64,000 nt of DNA from a virus, in the IMG/VR virus record IMGVR_UViG_3300032291_001296, positions 39,354-103,353 of that record. One strand, 5' to 3'. The notes under the pieces were generated by a model, which saw only the letters and a list, made by a program, of their open reading frames with translations, made no database searches and was not told where the DNA came from. Every line of letters starts with the position of its first letter. The first letter of the stretch is position 1. Below, piece after piece: positions 32,901 to 39,840 of this stretch. The translations under genes and the position numbers were made by a program.

Positions 32901-34471
32901 ACTGGACTCTCAAATATAGGACTTACAAGAACATCTGGAAACTTATGATGTCTAATAGGTTGACCTGCTAAGTCTCCCCATACATCTACATTACAAGGAT
33001 AAGTTTCGGTTGATTCCCAATAAGCAAATTCACCATACTGATGTGGTGTAGCATTACCTATAGCATCTCCTTGAGCTTGTCCTAATACTGTTGCTGTATT
33101 ATATATCTTCCAATAAGGACTATATCCAATTCCTGATGAAGGATCAATGTATGTAGGTTCACCTATAAAGTCAGCATTTGTATCTGGAATATCTGGATAT
33201 TGTGTATCATTATAACTTAATACTCTTCCAGGAATATGAAAACCATCTGTTTGTTTTCCATTCTTTAATAGGAATACAATTTCAAATGCATACACTTCAT
33301 CACGTAGATATCCACGTAGGTTTGTAGCATTAAATTCATTAGCATAGTTTTCTGTAGAAGGGATTCTATATGTTTCCCATAAAAGATCTACTTTAGATGC
33401 TATTTGCTGATAATTAATTCTATCTATAGATGTAAGATTGTCCCACATAAGCACATCTTGTGCTGCAGTAAGATCTTGAGCTATATCATAATATGGATAC
33501 TTCTCAAATATATCCGAGATAGATAATTTAATTGCTGTTTGATTTTGTCCTGTATATGTTATAGTGTCAACTTGATTCTCAATTGAATATGTACCAACTA
33601 GTTCTACAGATGTAATAGCATTGACTGTTTTAATAACAGCTACATTATAATAGGTAAATAATCCTGATGTATCTAAATTAGTAATAGTTAACTGAATAGA
33701 TCTACCCACCTTATAGTCAAATAGAGCAGTGGTTAACTGCGTATCAGCCATAGGTGTAGGATTGGTAACAGAATAATATGATGTATAAGGATTACCAGAT
33801 GCATCAGAATATTGTATAGCAAACTGATAAGTACCTGCAGTAACATCTCCACCAGTGAATATATCAGTTACTTCAAGTTGAGGTATATTAAAGTTAGGTT
33901 GTATTTTAAGTTGATTACAATCTAATTCATCTGTATATAAAGGATTACAAGAATCAGAGTAAACAGATTGTACATAAGGAATGTTTTCAATATCTAGATA
34001 TCTTCTAGAGTTATATCCATCTGTCCAATATATTTGTGTAGTACAATTTCCAATCTTATGTACTACTTTTGGTATAGGATGATTTATATTAAAATTTAAA
34101 CATACAGCATTAACTAATGTATGATAGATACAATCATTATTATCCATATATCCTATTTCTGAGCCACCTGTAGTAGGATTAGCTAAGAAAAATATATGTT
34201 TATTTTTTTCATTAATAAAATGAGTACCTATTAAAGAATATCCTGGAGGGAACTGTACACAGAACTCATTACCTTGTTCATTCTGATAGTTAACAGAACT
34301 AGAATCAAAGTTTTCTAAAGCAGCATTTAATGCATAGGTTAGTTCTCCTGGCTTAACTTGGTTTAATGTATTATCCATGTTAAGTCCAGAAACAGCAACA
34401 TTGTATTCTGGTTTAATGTTACTTTGATTTACCCCAAGTATATTTTTAATTTGATTTAATTCGTCTGCCAT
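29939..34471 (-). CDS. Tail tube/muzzle-type protein, P22 gp10-like (1510 aa)
   Basis: The N-terminus (NVAVSGLNMDNTLNQVKPGE) and body ('GYNSRRYLDIENIPYVQS', 'KIVRGNRNTNKSIVGKGM', 'AEIGGFGSGVNRFMTDH') fit the large conserved crAss-like tail tubular protein, comparable to P22 gp10 and called muzzle in the crAss001 structure. It forms the distal tail conduit. It follows the gp4-like adaptor by 5 nt, as expected. The end is odd: right after a conserved-looking 'KEFYVETVYE' the protein finishes with MIAPTTTTTTTS. The sequence I would expect to continue the chain is found in the next two genes. Confidence 0.8.
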   Translation of the reverse strand: MADELNQIKNILGVNQSNIKPEYNVAVSGLNMDNTLNQVKPGELTYALNAALENFDSSSVNYQNEQGNEFCVQFPPGYSLIGTHFINEKNKHIFFLANPTTGGSEIGYMDNNDCIYHTLVNAVCLNFNINHPIPKVVHKIGNCTTQIYWTDGYNSRRYLDIENIPYVQSVYSDSCNPLYTDELDCNQLKIQPNFNIPQLEVTDIFTGGDVTAGTYQFAIQYSDASGNPYTSYYSVTNPTPMADTQLTTALFDYKVGRSIQLTITNLDTSGLFTYYNVAVIKTVNAITSVELVGTYSIENQVDTITYTGQNQTAIKLSISDIFEKYPYYDIAQDLTAAQDVLMWDNLTSIDRINYQQIASKVDLLWETYRIPSTENYANEFNATNLRGYLRDEVYAFEIVFLLKNGKQTDGFHIPGRVLSYNDTQYPDIPDTNADFIGEPTYIDPSSGIGYSPYWKIYNTATVLGQAQGDAIGNATPHQYGEFAYWESTETYPCNVDVWGDLAGQPIRHHKFPDVLVSPIFESPVYALTPGFEPDPDIQSNAVYPIGVKVNIAQVQSLIQTSSLTQEQKDNIAGFKIVRGNRNTNKSIVGKGMLRNVGTYTREDQTLYYPNYPYNDLNEDPFINTSSNSYTVLGQSRVWIVQCKETGTYEYTDAITGKVVSCVPMVAGQNYEFCSLTRPKYLTGKACIGPGEYNTILYNRNAPIDIFKMWADTEWSCDNASLTTLKFGRVPYSPYGTCSLCNSPQSDACGGIVVQKLTIGTWPYYLNDSTGDYAGSAQSDCSIAPVWTGPQALGELPPKFVNVGLSPPCNAWSRRSKIANICGGNIPLPAIDKPESAYRQVFNSPDTSFSQPFLGDILKLENVMFGGGKAHFVPVKGNAKYRLLSREAQQDALDASFNIGGSDITAVFTAYQAYLTIYINGITRKNYAYSYNSVASYNYSAPIGNNVTIGNLTGIKQRALDLKAYLIPGVQNIGDDKNINNYQRESSVYTKTIDKRNTLTVEPLPFPNKTESLLDSNGDSLISEYSRFIIGGAGTCDTNITPDTKLNYCNTPEKERDIKVVSYYASLKNIFPGQWGQIYSYETIDTGFQRMFNVSSYTNDVAFGGDTFINKFAYKTKLPFFLDNRVNAPDDSDIFYDEIGNVGYPKFWHSARSILNSYHNMINIISIKAHSFDCYNDPAKIPAQVDPIAGTLRTFYDGKFYLFAYGIPSFYCESNYNVDLRQAFNDREGNFWPHVSTGIPDDWLQQEFTSISYDNTYYYNVTFSRQNTENSFSHLPADWNDQLCFTHYPFRVVYSDPQSNNADVRVNNWLSYAPLSLYDFPQNYGKLVSLDGIQNKAILARFENKTLMYNNLLTMDTSNPQAAFLGAPALFSTTPIDFAETDLGYVGSQNKMLLKIPQGQVTIDAKRGQIFLIEGTKVAEIGGFGSGVNRFMTDHLSFEILRYFPEVDTDNNFNGIGLHGVYDSKFERVIITKLDYIPIDKDVKYDPITKEFYVETVYEMIAPTTTTTTTS

Positions 34472-34476
34472 AATGA

Positions 34477-35451
34477 TTAGTTATTACGTCTTCTACCATA
34501 TCTATTAGTACGGTTAGGAAGCTCATACATATTAAATCTATTAAGATCGTTTTTAATTCTTCTTTGTTTCTCCCAAGGAGTTTGTTTTTTAACTTCAATC
34601 TCAGCCATGATGTAAAATTCTTCATACATTTGTTTGTAATACATCAGCTTTTGTTGTAACTGATTGAAAGTTTCATCATTAGTTTGATTTGTAAGAGTTT
34701 CAAATATCTTAAATTTAAGAAACGCTTCTACATACTCTCTAACACGATAGTTATCAGGAATCATTTGGTTTCCTATTTCATCATACTCTGTAGCATAAAA
34801 TATTAAATGTACAACACCATTTCTGAAGTTGGTTACAAACTTATTATCTCGTACATCAAATGAATCATAACTAGCAGCTCCAGGAGTGAACTCATGAATA
34901 GGAGGAGCTTCTGCATAGAAGTCCCAAGCATTAGTATACTCCACTCCACAGTTTTGTCTTGCAGATATATTTCCAGGTCTAAGTAAATATTCGTGAGTAT
35001 ATTGTCTAGGTGTGCTATTATTTGTTTTGTAAACAGCTTGTACTAATTCTGGCATACATGTGCCATTACAAGCTGGATCTTGACAACCAGGTCTATTACA
35101 AGGAGTTCCTCCAATAGTTAATGGAGAGACTTGTATAGTGGTTGCATTAGCTGCTTGTGAGTAAAATGAATTAGCTGTTTGATATGGATAACCAGCCACT
35201 GCTGTACACATCCAAGCCTCTCTAACAGCATAGAAGTTATCAGGAAGTCTAGCTTCAAAATCTTCTATGTAAAGAATCTCTTCGCTTATTACAAAAGATG
35301 TTCTACCTAACTTCTTTAGAGCTTTATCTAAATAAGTAGGAAATAAAAGATCATCTACAGCTCCAGTATCAAAATAGCTTTTAAGCTCTTCTTTAACAGT
35401 TGCATATACAGGCTCAGGCGATACAAAATTATATTTATAGTAGTAACTCAT
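34477..35451 (-). CDS. Tail adaptor/stabilisation protein, P22 gp4-like (324 aa)
   Basis: The motif EARLPDNFYAVREAWMC (about residues 67-82) and helical N-terminus match the crAss-like tail stabilisation protein compared with P22 gp4, which links portal to tail. A four-cysteine cluster (CNRPGCQDPACNGTC, about residues 118-132) may bind zinc or form a disulphide knot. The C-terminus is strongly basic (RTNRYGRRRNN). It lies between the HU-like 159-aa gene and the 1510-aa tail protein. Exact ring position in the virion is not determinable here. Confidence 0.7.
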   Translation of the reverse strand: MSYYYKYNFVSPEPVYATVKEELKSYFDTGAVDDLLFPTYLDKALKKLGRTSFVISEEILYIEDFEARLPDNFYAVREAWMCTAVAGYPYQTANSFYSQAANATTIQVSPLTIGGTPCNRPGCQDPACNGTCMPELVQAVYKTNNSTPRQYTHEYLLRPGNISARQNCGVEYTNAWDFYAEAPPIHEFTPGAASYDSFDVRDNKFVTNFRNGVVHLIFYATEYDEIGNQMIPDNYRVREYVEAFLKFKIFETLTNQTNDETFNQLQQKLMYYKQMYEEFYIMAEIEVKKQTPWEKQRRIKNDLNRFNMYELPNRTNRYGRRRNN

Positions 35452-35454
35452 AAT

Positions 35455-35934
35455 TTATGATTTCCATTGTTTATAAATGTGTTGATACTTATCGCTGGTT
35501 TTTAAGTAATGTGACAGTAGTCTTGATGTAAGTCTAGAAGGTTTGAAATACCAAAGATCAGAGTGTTTGAATCTTGCTGTGTTTTTGAACCACATCCATC
35601 CAAAGAAATATCCTTCTGTATGATAATTAAAGTTGTAGATAACCTTTCCTTTCTCTTTAGTTTTTTGCCAATCTATTGGAAGATTAATAAATTCTTTTCC
35701 ATCAGCTTGAGTAACCTTCTTTCTTTTCTTTTTGTTTATAGAGAACTCTCCAAAGCCATAAGGAAGTTTTGCTTTATCACCTGTCTCTAATATATATTCT
35801 TTGAATGATTCATTATAGGTGTAGATAATGTTTCTCCATTCATCATATGTAAGTTTTATAGATGGATGTTTCTTACAAAACAAATTGTAATTATCCTTAC
35901 TTGAACTTCTCCAATCTATTTTAACTCTTGCCAT
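35455..35934 (-). CDS. Conserved crAss tail-module protein, possibly HU/IHF-like (159 aa)
   Basis: I place the start at MARVKIDW (35934), not the upstream ATG at 35970, because 35934 gives the junction TAATATG used elsewhere in this operon and avoids overlap with the previous gene. The segment YILETGDKAKLPYGFGEF followed by SINKKKRKK resembles the strand-turn 'gfGxF' region of HU/IHF proteins, which crAss-like phages encode in the structural module. The rest ('NFNYHTEGYFFGWMWFK', 'SRLLSHYLKT') looks conserved but has no known motif. A DNA-binding role is inference; a tail-ring role is the alternative. Confidence 0.6.
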   Translation of the reverse strand: MARVKIDWRSSSKDNYNLFCKKHPSIKLTYDEWRNIIYTYNESFKEYILETGDKAKLPYGFGEFSINKKKRKKVTQADGKEFINLPIDWQKTKEKGKVIYNFNYHTEGYFFGWMWFKNTARFKHSDLWYFKPSRLTSRLLSHYLKTSDKYQHIYKQWKS

Positions 35935-35935
35935 A

Positions 35936-36664
35936 TTATGCGGTTGCTGGAGAATTAGGTGCTTGTCCATCTAATCCTTGTTGACCTTGATCAGTTTTAA
36001 TATTGAAATATGTAGATAGTAATTTCTTAGATGTTAATTCAAGAGTTTGTTGTTCTAAATATCCAGGAAGAGCAAACTCTTTATCTAATGGATTTTTACA
36101 GATTTCATCTAATGTATATTCTGGAGTTCCACATCCACATTCTGGATACATGATTTCATTTATTACATCTTCTTCAAATAATGCTACAAATCTAATAGAT
36201 CTAATCATTGGATTGTTGACATAAAGATATCCATTAGATATCCAGAAGTATTCTTCTTTTTTAATGATAGGAAGTTTCAATAGATTGATATATCTATTTA
36301 CTGTAATCTCTTTTAATTTCTTTCCTGTACCACCTAATGCATTAATAGAATAAACTCCTTGTATTACATATTGGTAATTACCTTCTGATATACGTGGGAG
36401 TTTAAGTTTTGTTCTAGCAATAGTACATTCATCTACATAATCACAACATTCAGAGATAGGTACTTCCACCATCTCTAAACAAGGAATAGTAGTGAATAAT
36501 GTATCAGTTGCCCAAAGTTTTCTTAAATTGGTTTCTCTCTTTATAAGTAATAGAGCATTGTTTCTGATTTCAGAAGCAATAGCTCTATCGGTAATAAGAC
36601 TATCTGTAGAAAGTATCTTGTGGACACTTCTAACATCTGATACTAATTTTCTTAATGTTGCCAT
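35936..36664 (-). CDS. crAss structural ring/tail-stabilisation protein (242 aa)
   Basis: The N-terminus (LRKLVSDVRSVHKILSTDSL, then 'DRAIASEIRNNALLLIKRE') and 'TIPCLEMVEVPISECCDY' are characteristic of a conserved small crAss structural protein that, as I recall, sits in the tail rings near the portal. A Cys-rich stretch (PECGCGTPEY) lies near residue 178. The C-terminus is a flexible Gly/Gln/Ala tail. It starts 2 nt after the metallophosphoesterase and is followed by a TAATATG junction. The assignment rests on family resemblance and gene order. Confidence 0.65.
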   Translation of the reverse strand: MATLRKLVSDVRSVHKILSTDSLITDRAIASEIRNNALLLIKRETNLRKLWATDTLFTTIPCLEMVEVPISECCDYVDECTIARTKLKLPRISEGNYQYVIQGVYSINALGGTGKKLKEITVNRYINLLKLPIIKKEEYFWISNGYLYVNNPMIRSIRFVALFEEDVINEIMYPECGCGTPEYTLDEICKNPLDKEFALPGYLEQQTLELTSKKLLSTYFNIKTDQGQQGLDGQAPNSPATA

Positions 36665-36666
36665 AA

Positions 36667-37881
36667 TTATATTCGAGTTTCAAACTCTGCTATCTTACCT
36701 AGATTAAGATCATAGACTAAAGCAAGAGCTGCACGTACTGAATGTACGAAGTTATTATCTAAGTGCCATCTGTCAGTTCCTGACAAGCTAGGCATTTGTT
36801 GTATTCTTACTCCCTTAACCTCTTTAGCCATATAGTGATGTTTATCACCTGTATGTACTTCTCTATAAACAGCATTACCAAATTGATAACAATATTCTGG
36901 ATGTGTTGCAAATAATAATGGTAAATCTTCTAACTTACAGTTACCATGGTGCCATCCAATAAATGTATTTCCTAATGTTAATCCTTTAACAACAGAATGT
37001 TCTCTTATAAATTGTACATCTAATTCATCTCTAAAGAATATATCTAATGCGTGAGCTAGATAAAAAGATTTAGTTCTGTCATGATTTCCTTGTACAAGAA
37101 CAACAATTACAGTGCTAGAATGTTGTCTTAACATATTGATTGTATCTACAAGAACACCAAATCCTACCTCATACTCATGAGCATAATCCATTATAGTATC
37201 TTGTGGAGTACCGTTTGTAGTTTGATGTTGATAGTTATCTGTATGAAAGAAATCATTTGATATAGGTAACACTACAGTGTTTATATTGTAATTAGCTTCC
37301 ACTTTGTTGATCAAAGATTGAGCCACATTCATATATCTTAAAGCTCTAGTTGTTGGATCATTATCACCATCTACAGTTTTCTTAGCTAAATGATAATCAG
37401 CTATAGAGATTTCTACATCTACATAATCTTTATGATTTGATGGATTTAATTTTTTAATCTCTACATTATTTGGTTTGTAGTTTTCTAAAAACTTAGCAAA
37501 GTCTTCAGGAGAGTAATCTTTTGCTTCTTTTCTTTTTGAGAATACAGAGGAAGTAAACTTCCCACTTGGTAACATCTTAGACCAGTAATTTGTAATTACA
37601 TACTTATCTAAGTTTATCTTATGTAACTTAGCTAATTCAAGATCATCTTTAGGTTCAAAGTCTGTGACTATTGTACTTTCTATTGTACCTCTCTCAACAT
37701 TCACTTTACGTTCTTCTGTAAAGTTTCTTATTACTGATTCATTATCTTTTTCTTTAAGCTCCTTCATGAGCTCATTGACTTCATATTCACTTATTCCTAG
37801 TTTCTCAGCATAGAATTTTTTACTTTTCTTCTGACTTAATAACTCTTCTAATCTGTTTAATAAGCTTTGGTTTTCAGACAT
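36667..37881 (-). CDS. Calcineurin-like metallophosphoesterase with N-terminal HTH-like region (404 aa)
   Basis: All motifs of a two-metal phosphoesterase are present in order: D162-x-H164, the variant N209-D210-x-x-H213 where GDxxH is usual, G265-N-H-D268, G309-W-H-H-G313, and a final H343...H348-H. Related enzymes act on nucleic acids (SbcD/Mre11 type) or phosphoproteins; the substrate is unknown. Residues 1-60 look helical with a possible helix-turn-helix (KKFYAEKLGISEYEV), which suggests DNA binding. It is the first gene after a terminator and a promoter, heading the tail unit. Role in DNA processing during packaging or ejection is inference. Confidence 0.8.
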   Translation of the reverse strand: MSENQSLLNRLEELLSQKKSKKFYAEKLGISEYEVNELMKELKEKDNESVIRNFTEERKVNVERGTIESTIVTDFEPKDDLELAKLHKINLDKYVITNYWSKMLPSGKFTSSVFSKRKEAKDYSPEDFAKFLENYKPNNVEIKKLNPSNHKDYVDVEISIADYHLAKKTVDGDNDPTTRALRYMNVAQSLINKVEANYNINTVVLPISNDFFHTDNYQHQTTNGTPQDTIMDYAHEYEVGFGVLVDTINMLRQHSSTVIVVLVQGNHDRTKSFYLAHALDIFFRDELDVQFIREHSVVKGLTLGNTFIGWHHGNCKLEDLPLLFATHPEYCYQFGNAVYREVHTGDKHHYMAKEVKGVRIQQMPSLSGTDRWHLDNNFVHSVRAALALVYDLNLGKIAEFETRI

Positions 37882-37909
37882 ATGTACTCATGTTAGTTAA
37901 AAAATATTG

Positions 37910-37942
37910 TAAAGATAAAGAATTGTTTTTATATATTCCAAA
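37910..37942 (-). promoter_or_regulatory. Host-type promoter for the tail operon
   Basis: On the minus strand TTTG (37942-37939), 21 nt and TATCTTTA (37917-37910) resemble the Bacteroidota consensus with one mismatch in the last -7 base. It lies between a terminator and the metallophosphoesterase ATG at 37881, which is where a tail-operon promoter is expected. Confidence 0.5.
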
Positions 37943-37986
37943 TAATTTTAGTTAGAGATGTAATTATTTATAACTAAAATAGTTAT

Positions 37987-38019
37987 AAATAAAAACTCCC
38001 CAAGAAAAATCTTGAGGAG
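37987..38019 (-). terminator. Rho-independent terminator of the fibre operon
   Basis: On the minus strand CTCCTCAAGA / TCTTGGGGAG forms a 10-bp stem with one T-G wobble and a TTTT loop, followed by TTTTTATTT. It lies 43 nt after the stop of the 103-aa gene. A second, weaker hairpin (TCCTGT/ACAGGA) precedes it. Confidence 0.8.
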
Positions 38020-38061
38020 AAATTCCTGTAAAACCAACAAAACAGGATTTTTTTAAAATTA

Positions 38062-38373
38062 TTAACGAGGTGTTGTAGTGGTAGTTGTAGTAGTACTACT
38101 ACTTGATGTACTAGTAGTAGAAGTTGAACTAGAACTTGTAGTAGTGGTAGTTGGTTCACTTAACACTATATCAAAGTAATTAGTACACTCTCCAGTAGAA
38201 AGTAATCTAATAGTTGTTGTACCATCAGGAACTAAATCTGAAGCATATCCTGCAAGCAATATAGCTGAACTTACTCCTGACTCAAATGCTGTTGTATATC
38301 CATCTATATTTGAATATAGATTGAATGGACCTACATTAGCTCCAGCTAACGTTAATGTTATGAATACTGTCAT
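38062..38373 (-). CDS. Small 'VGPF' domain protein with Ser/Thr tail (103 aa)
   Basis: The first 73 residues (ITLTLAGANVGPFNLYS ... LLSTGECTNYFDI) form a compact beta-rich domain also found at the N-terminus of the 288-aa gene at 27497-28363. The last 30 residues are almost pure Ser/Thr and end TTTTTTTTPR. It is the last gene of the fibre operon, just before a terminator. I infer a small virion decoration or fibre-tip protein; the tail could be a glycosylation region or flexible tether. Function not known. Confidence 0.7.
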   Translation of the reverse strand: MTVFITLTLAGANVGPFNLYSNIDGYTTAFESGVSSAILLAGYASDLVPDGTTTIRLLSTGECTNYFDIVLSEPTTTTTSSSSTSTTSTSSSSTTTTTTTTPR

Positions 38374-38393
38374 TTTATTTTATTTTATTGATT

Positions 38394-39839
38394 TTAACCG
38401 AATATATAAACTTCTCCATCACCTTCACCTACACTAATTGTTTGTGATGCATAGAATTGACCACTTCCAATTGAACGAACTGCTGACCAATCAACATCAT
38501 CATCACAACTAATTTCAACAAATGTAGTTGTACCTGCATATATTATCCATATACCTCCAGCATATCCTGGTTGTTTTTCACCAACACATATAATGTCTCC
38601 ATTAGAAGCTGCTGATATACTAGTCCAATATCCTGGTGATGTAGGTAATGAAACAAAAGATCCAGTTCCTCCAGTTTGTTTCCAAACATTAGATGGACCA
38701 CAAATATACACATCTCCATTAGGAGCTACAGTGATATCTCTTGCTCCTGAACTAGGTGTTGCTCCATGGTATGTAAATCCACTTGCAGATACCGCTCTTG
38801 TGTAAACAGCACCAGCATTATCAACTGTCCATAAAGTATCATCTTGATCTACATATAATCCTCTCCAAGAATCATTTCCTGCAAATGGAATAATAGGAGT
38901 AAATGTAGATGAACTAAAAGGTTTTACATATAATGTACCACCATTAACTGCACCATATACATTACCAGAAGAATCTGCTGCAAGAGCTGCATTAATTGCA
39001 CCTGAACTAGCAACAGTAGACCAAGGACCTCCTACAGGATATTTATAAACAACTCCACTAAGAGTACATCCATATATAGTTCCATCAGGAGCAGTAGTTA
39101 ATGCTGACCATTGTTGAGCATTTGTTGATACTATAGAACTAGGACAATAATCATAAACTGTAGTTGTTGTAGTTGTAGTACTAGATGTACTAGATGTGCT
39201 AGTAGTTGATGTACTACTAGTACTAGTTGTAGATGTACTAGAACTACTTGTAGTAGTAGTTGTTGGTGGTGTAGTAGTAGTTGTAGTGGTGGTTGATGGA
39301 CAAACCCCTGAAATACAAGCACCACCTGTCGTAACTGTTACTAAAGGAGCATGTGTAACTCCACAACATCCACAATAACTATTAGTAGCATTTGGTTGTA
39401 TTATAGTGTACTGAGTAACTCCTGAACAATCATTATATTCTATTTCTTGTATTGTTGGTTCTCCATTATAGAAAATTATACAATTACAAGGTATAGCTGT
39501 TGTAGTGGTAGTTGTAGTAGGTCTAGCTGTTGTACTAGTACTAGTTGTTGTAGGAACAGCTGTAGTAGTGGTAGTTGTTGTAGGACAACATATATTAAGC
39601 TGCTCATTAATGTTAATTATATCTTCTGAAATAAGCATTAACTCTTCAGTAAGATTTGTCACATCATCTGTAAGGTCACTTACACTACTATTTACATCAC
39701 ATATAACAGCATCGAATTTAGCAAGAACTGTATTTAAGTTATCACAAGTATCTACATCTGTACAAGGAAGTGGAGTGCCATCATATGTGATAGCACTCGT
39801 TCCTTTTATTGTTGTATTATTTATATTTGAGCAAGCCAT
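38394..39839 (-). CDS. Fibre protein with Thr linkers and C-terminal beta-propeller (481 aa)
   Basis: The start is MACSNINNTT at 39839, giving a TAATATG junction; the upstream in-frame ATG (39899) only reads the previous gene's threonine codons in another frame as Gln/Leu. Layout: an N-terminal domain with a CC-ended coiled coil (1-85), Thr linker, a Cys domain (PCNCIIFYN ... YCGCC, 'GACISGVCP'), a long Ser/Thr linker, then a propeller-like repeat region from about residue 240. The propeller blades have phrases such as 'LTTAPDGTIYG', 'LAADSSGNVYG', 'ITVAPNGDVYI'. It probably displays a glycan-binding propeller. No threonine tail at the C-terminus. Confidence 0.7.
   Translation of the reverse strand: MACSNINNTTIKGTSAITYDGTPLPCTDVDTCDNLNTVLAKFDAVICDVNSSVSDLTDDVTNLTEELMLISEDIININEQLNICCPTTTTTTTAVPTTTSTSTTARPTTTTTTTAIPCNCIIFYNGEPTIQEIEYNDCSGVTQYTIIQPNATNSYCGCCGVTHAPLVTVTTGGACISGVCPSTTTTTTTTPPTTTTTSSSSTSTTSTSSTSTTSTSSTSSTTTTTTTVYDYCPSSIVSTNAQQWSALTTAPDGTIYGCTLSGVVYKYPVGGPWSTVASSGAINAALAADSSGNVYGAVNGGTLYVKPFSSSTFTPIIPFAGNDSWRGLYVDQDDTLWTVDNAGAVYTRAVSASGFTYHGATPSSGARDITVAPNGDVYICGPSNVWKQTGGTGSFVSLPTSPGYWTSISAASNGDIICVGEKQPGYAGGIWIIYAGTTTFVEISCDDDVDWSAVRSIGSGQFYASQTISVGEGDGEVYIFG
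39158..39300 (-). repeat. (ACN)n repeat encoding a Ser/Thr linker
   Basis: On the minus strand this is an imperfect run of ACN and AGT/TCT codons encoding about 45 Thr/Ser residues between the Cys domain and the propeller of the 481-aa fibre gene. Such repeats never form stops in any frame on that strand, which explains several shadow ORFs here. Confidence 0.85.
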
Positions 39840-39840
39840 A

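Noticed and set aside
39196-39629. Plus-strand ORFs rich in Val/Leu or Cys/Ser across the fibre genes
   Set aside because: They are complement readings of the (ACN)n repeats; composition is extreme and they lie inside real genes.
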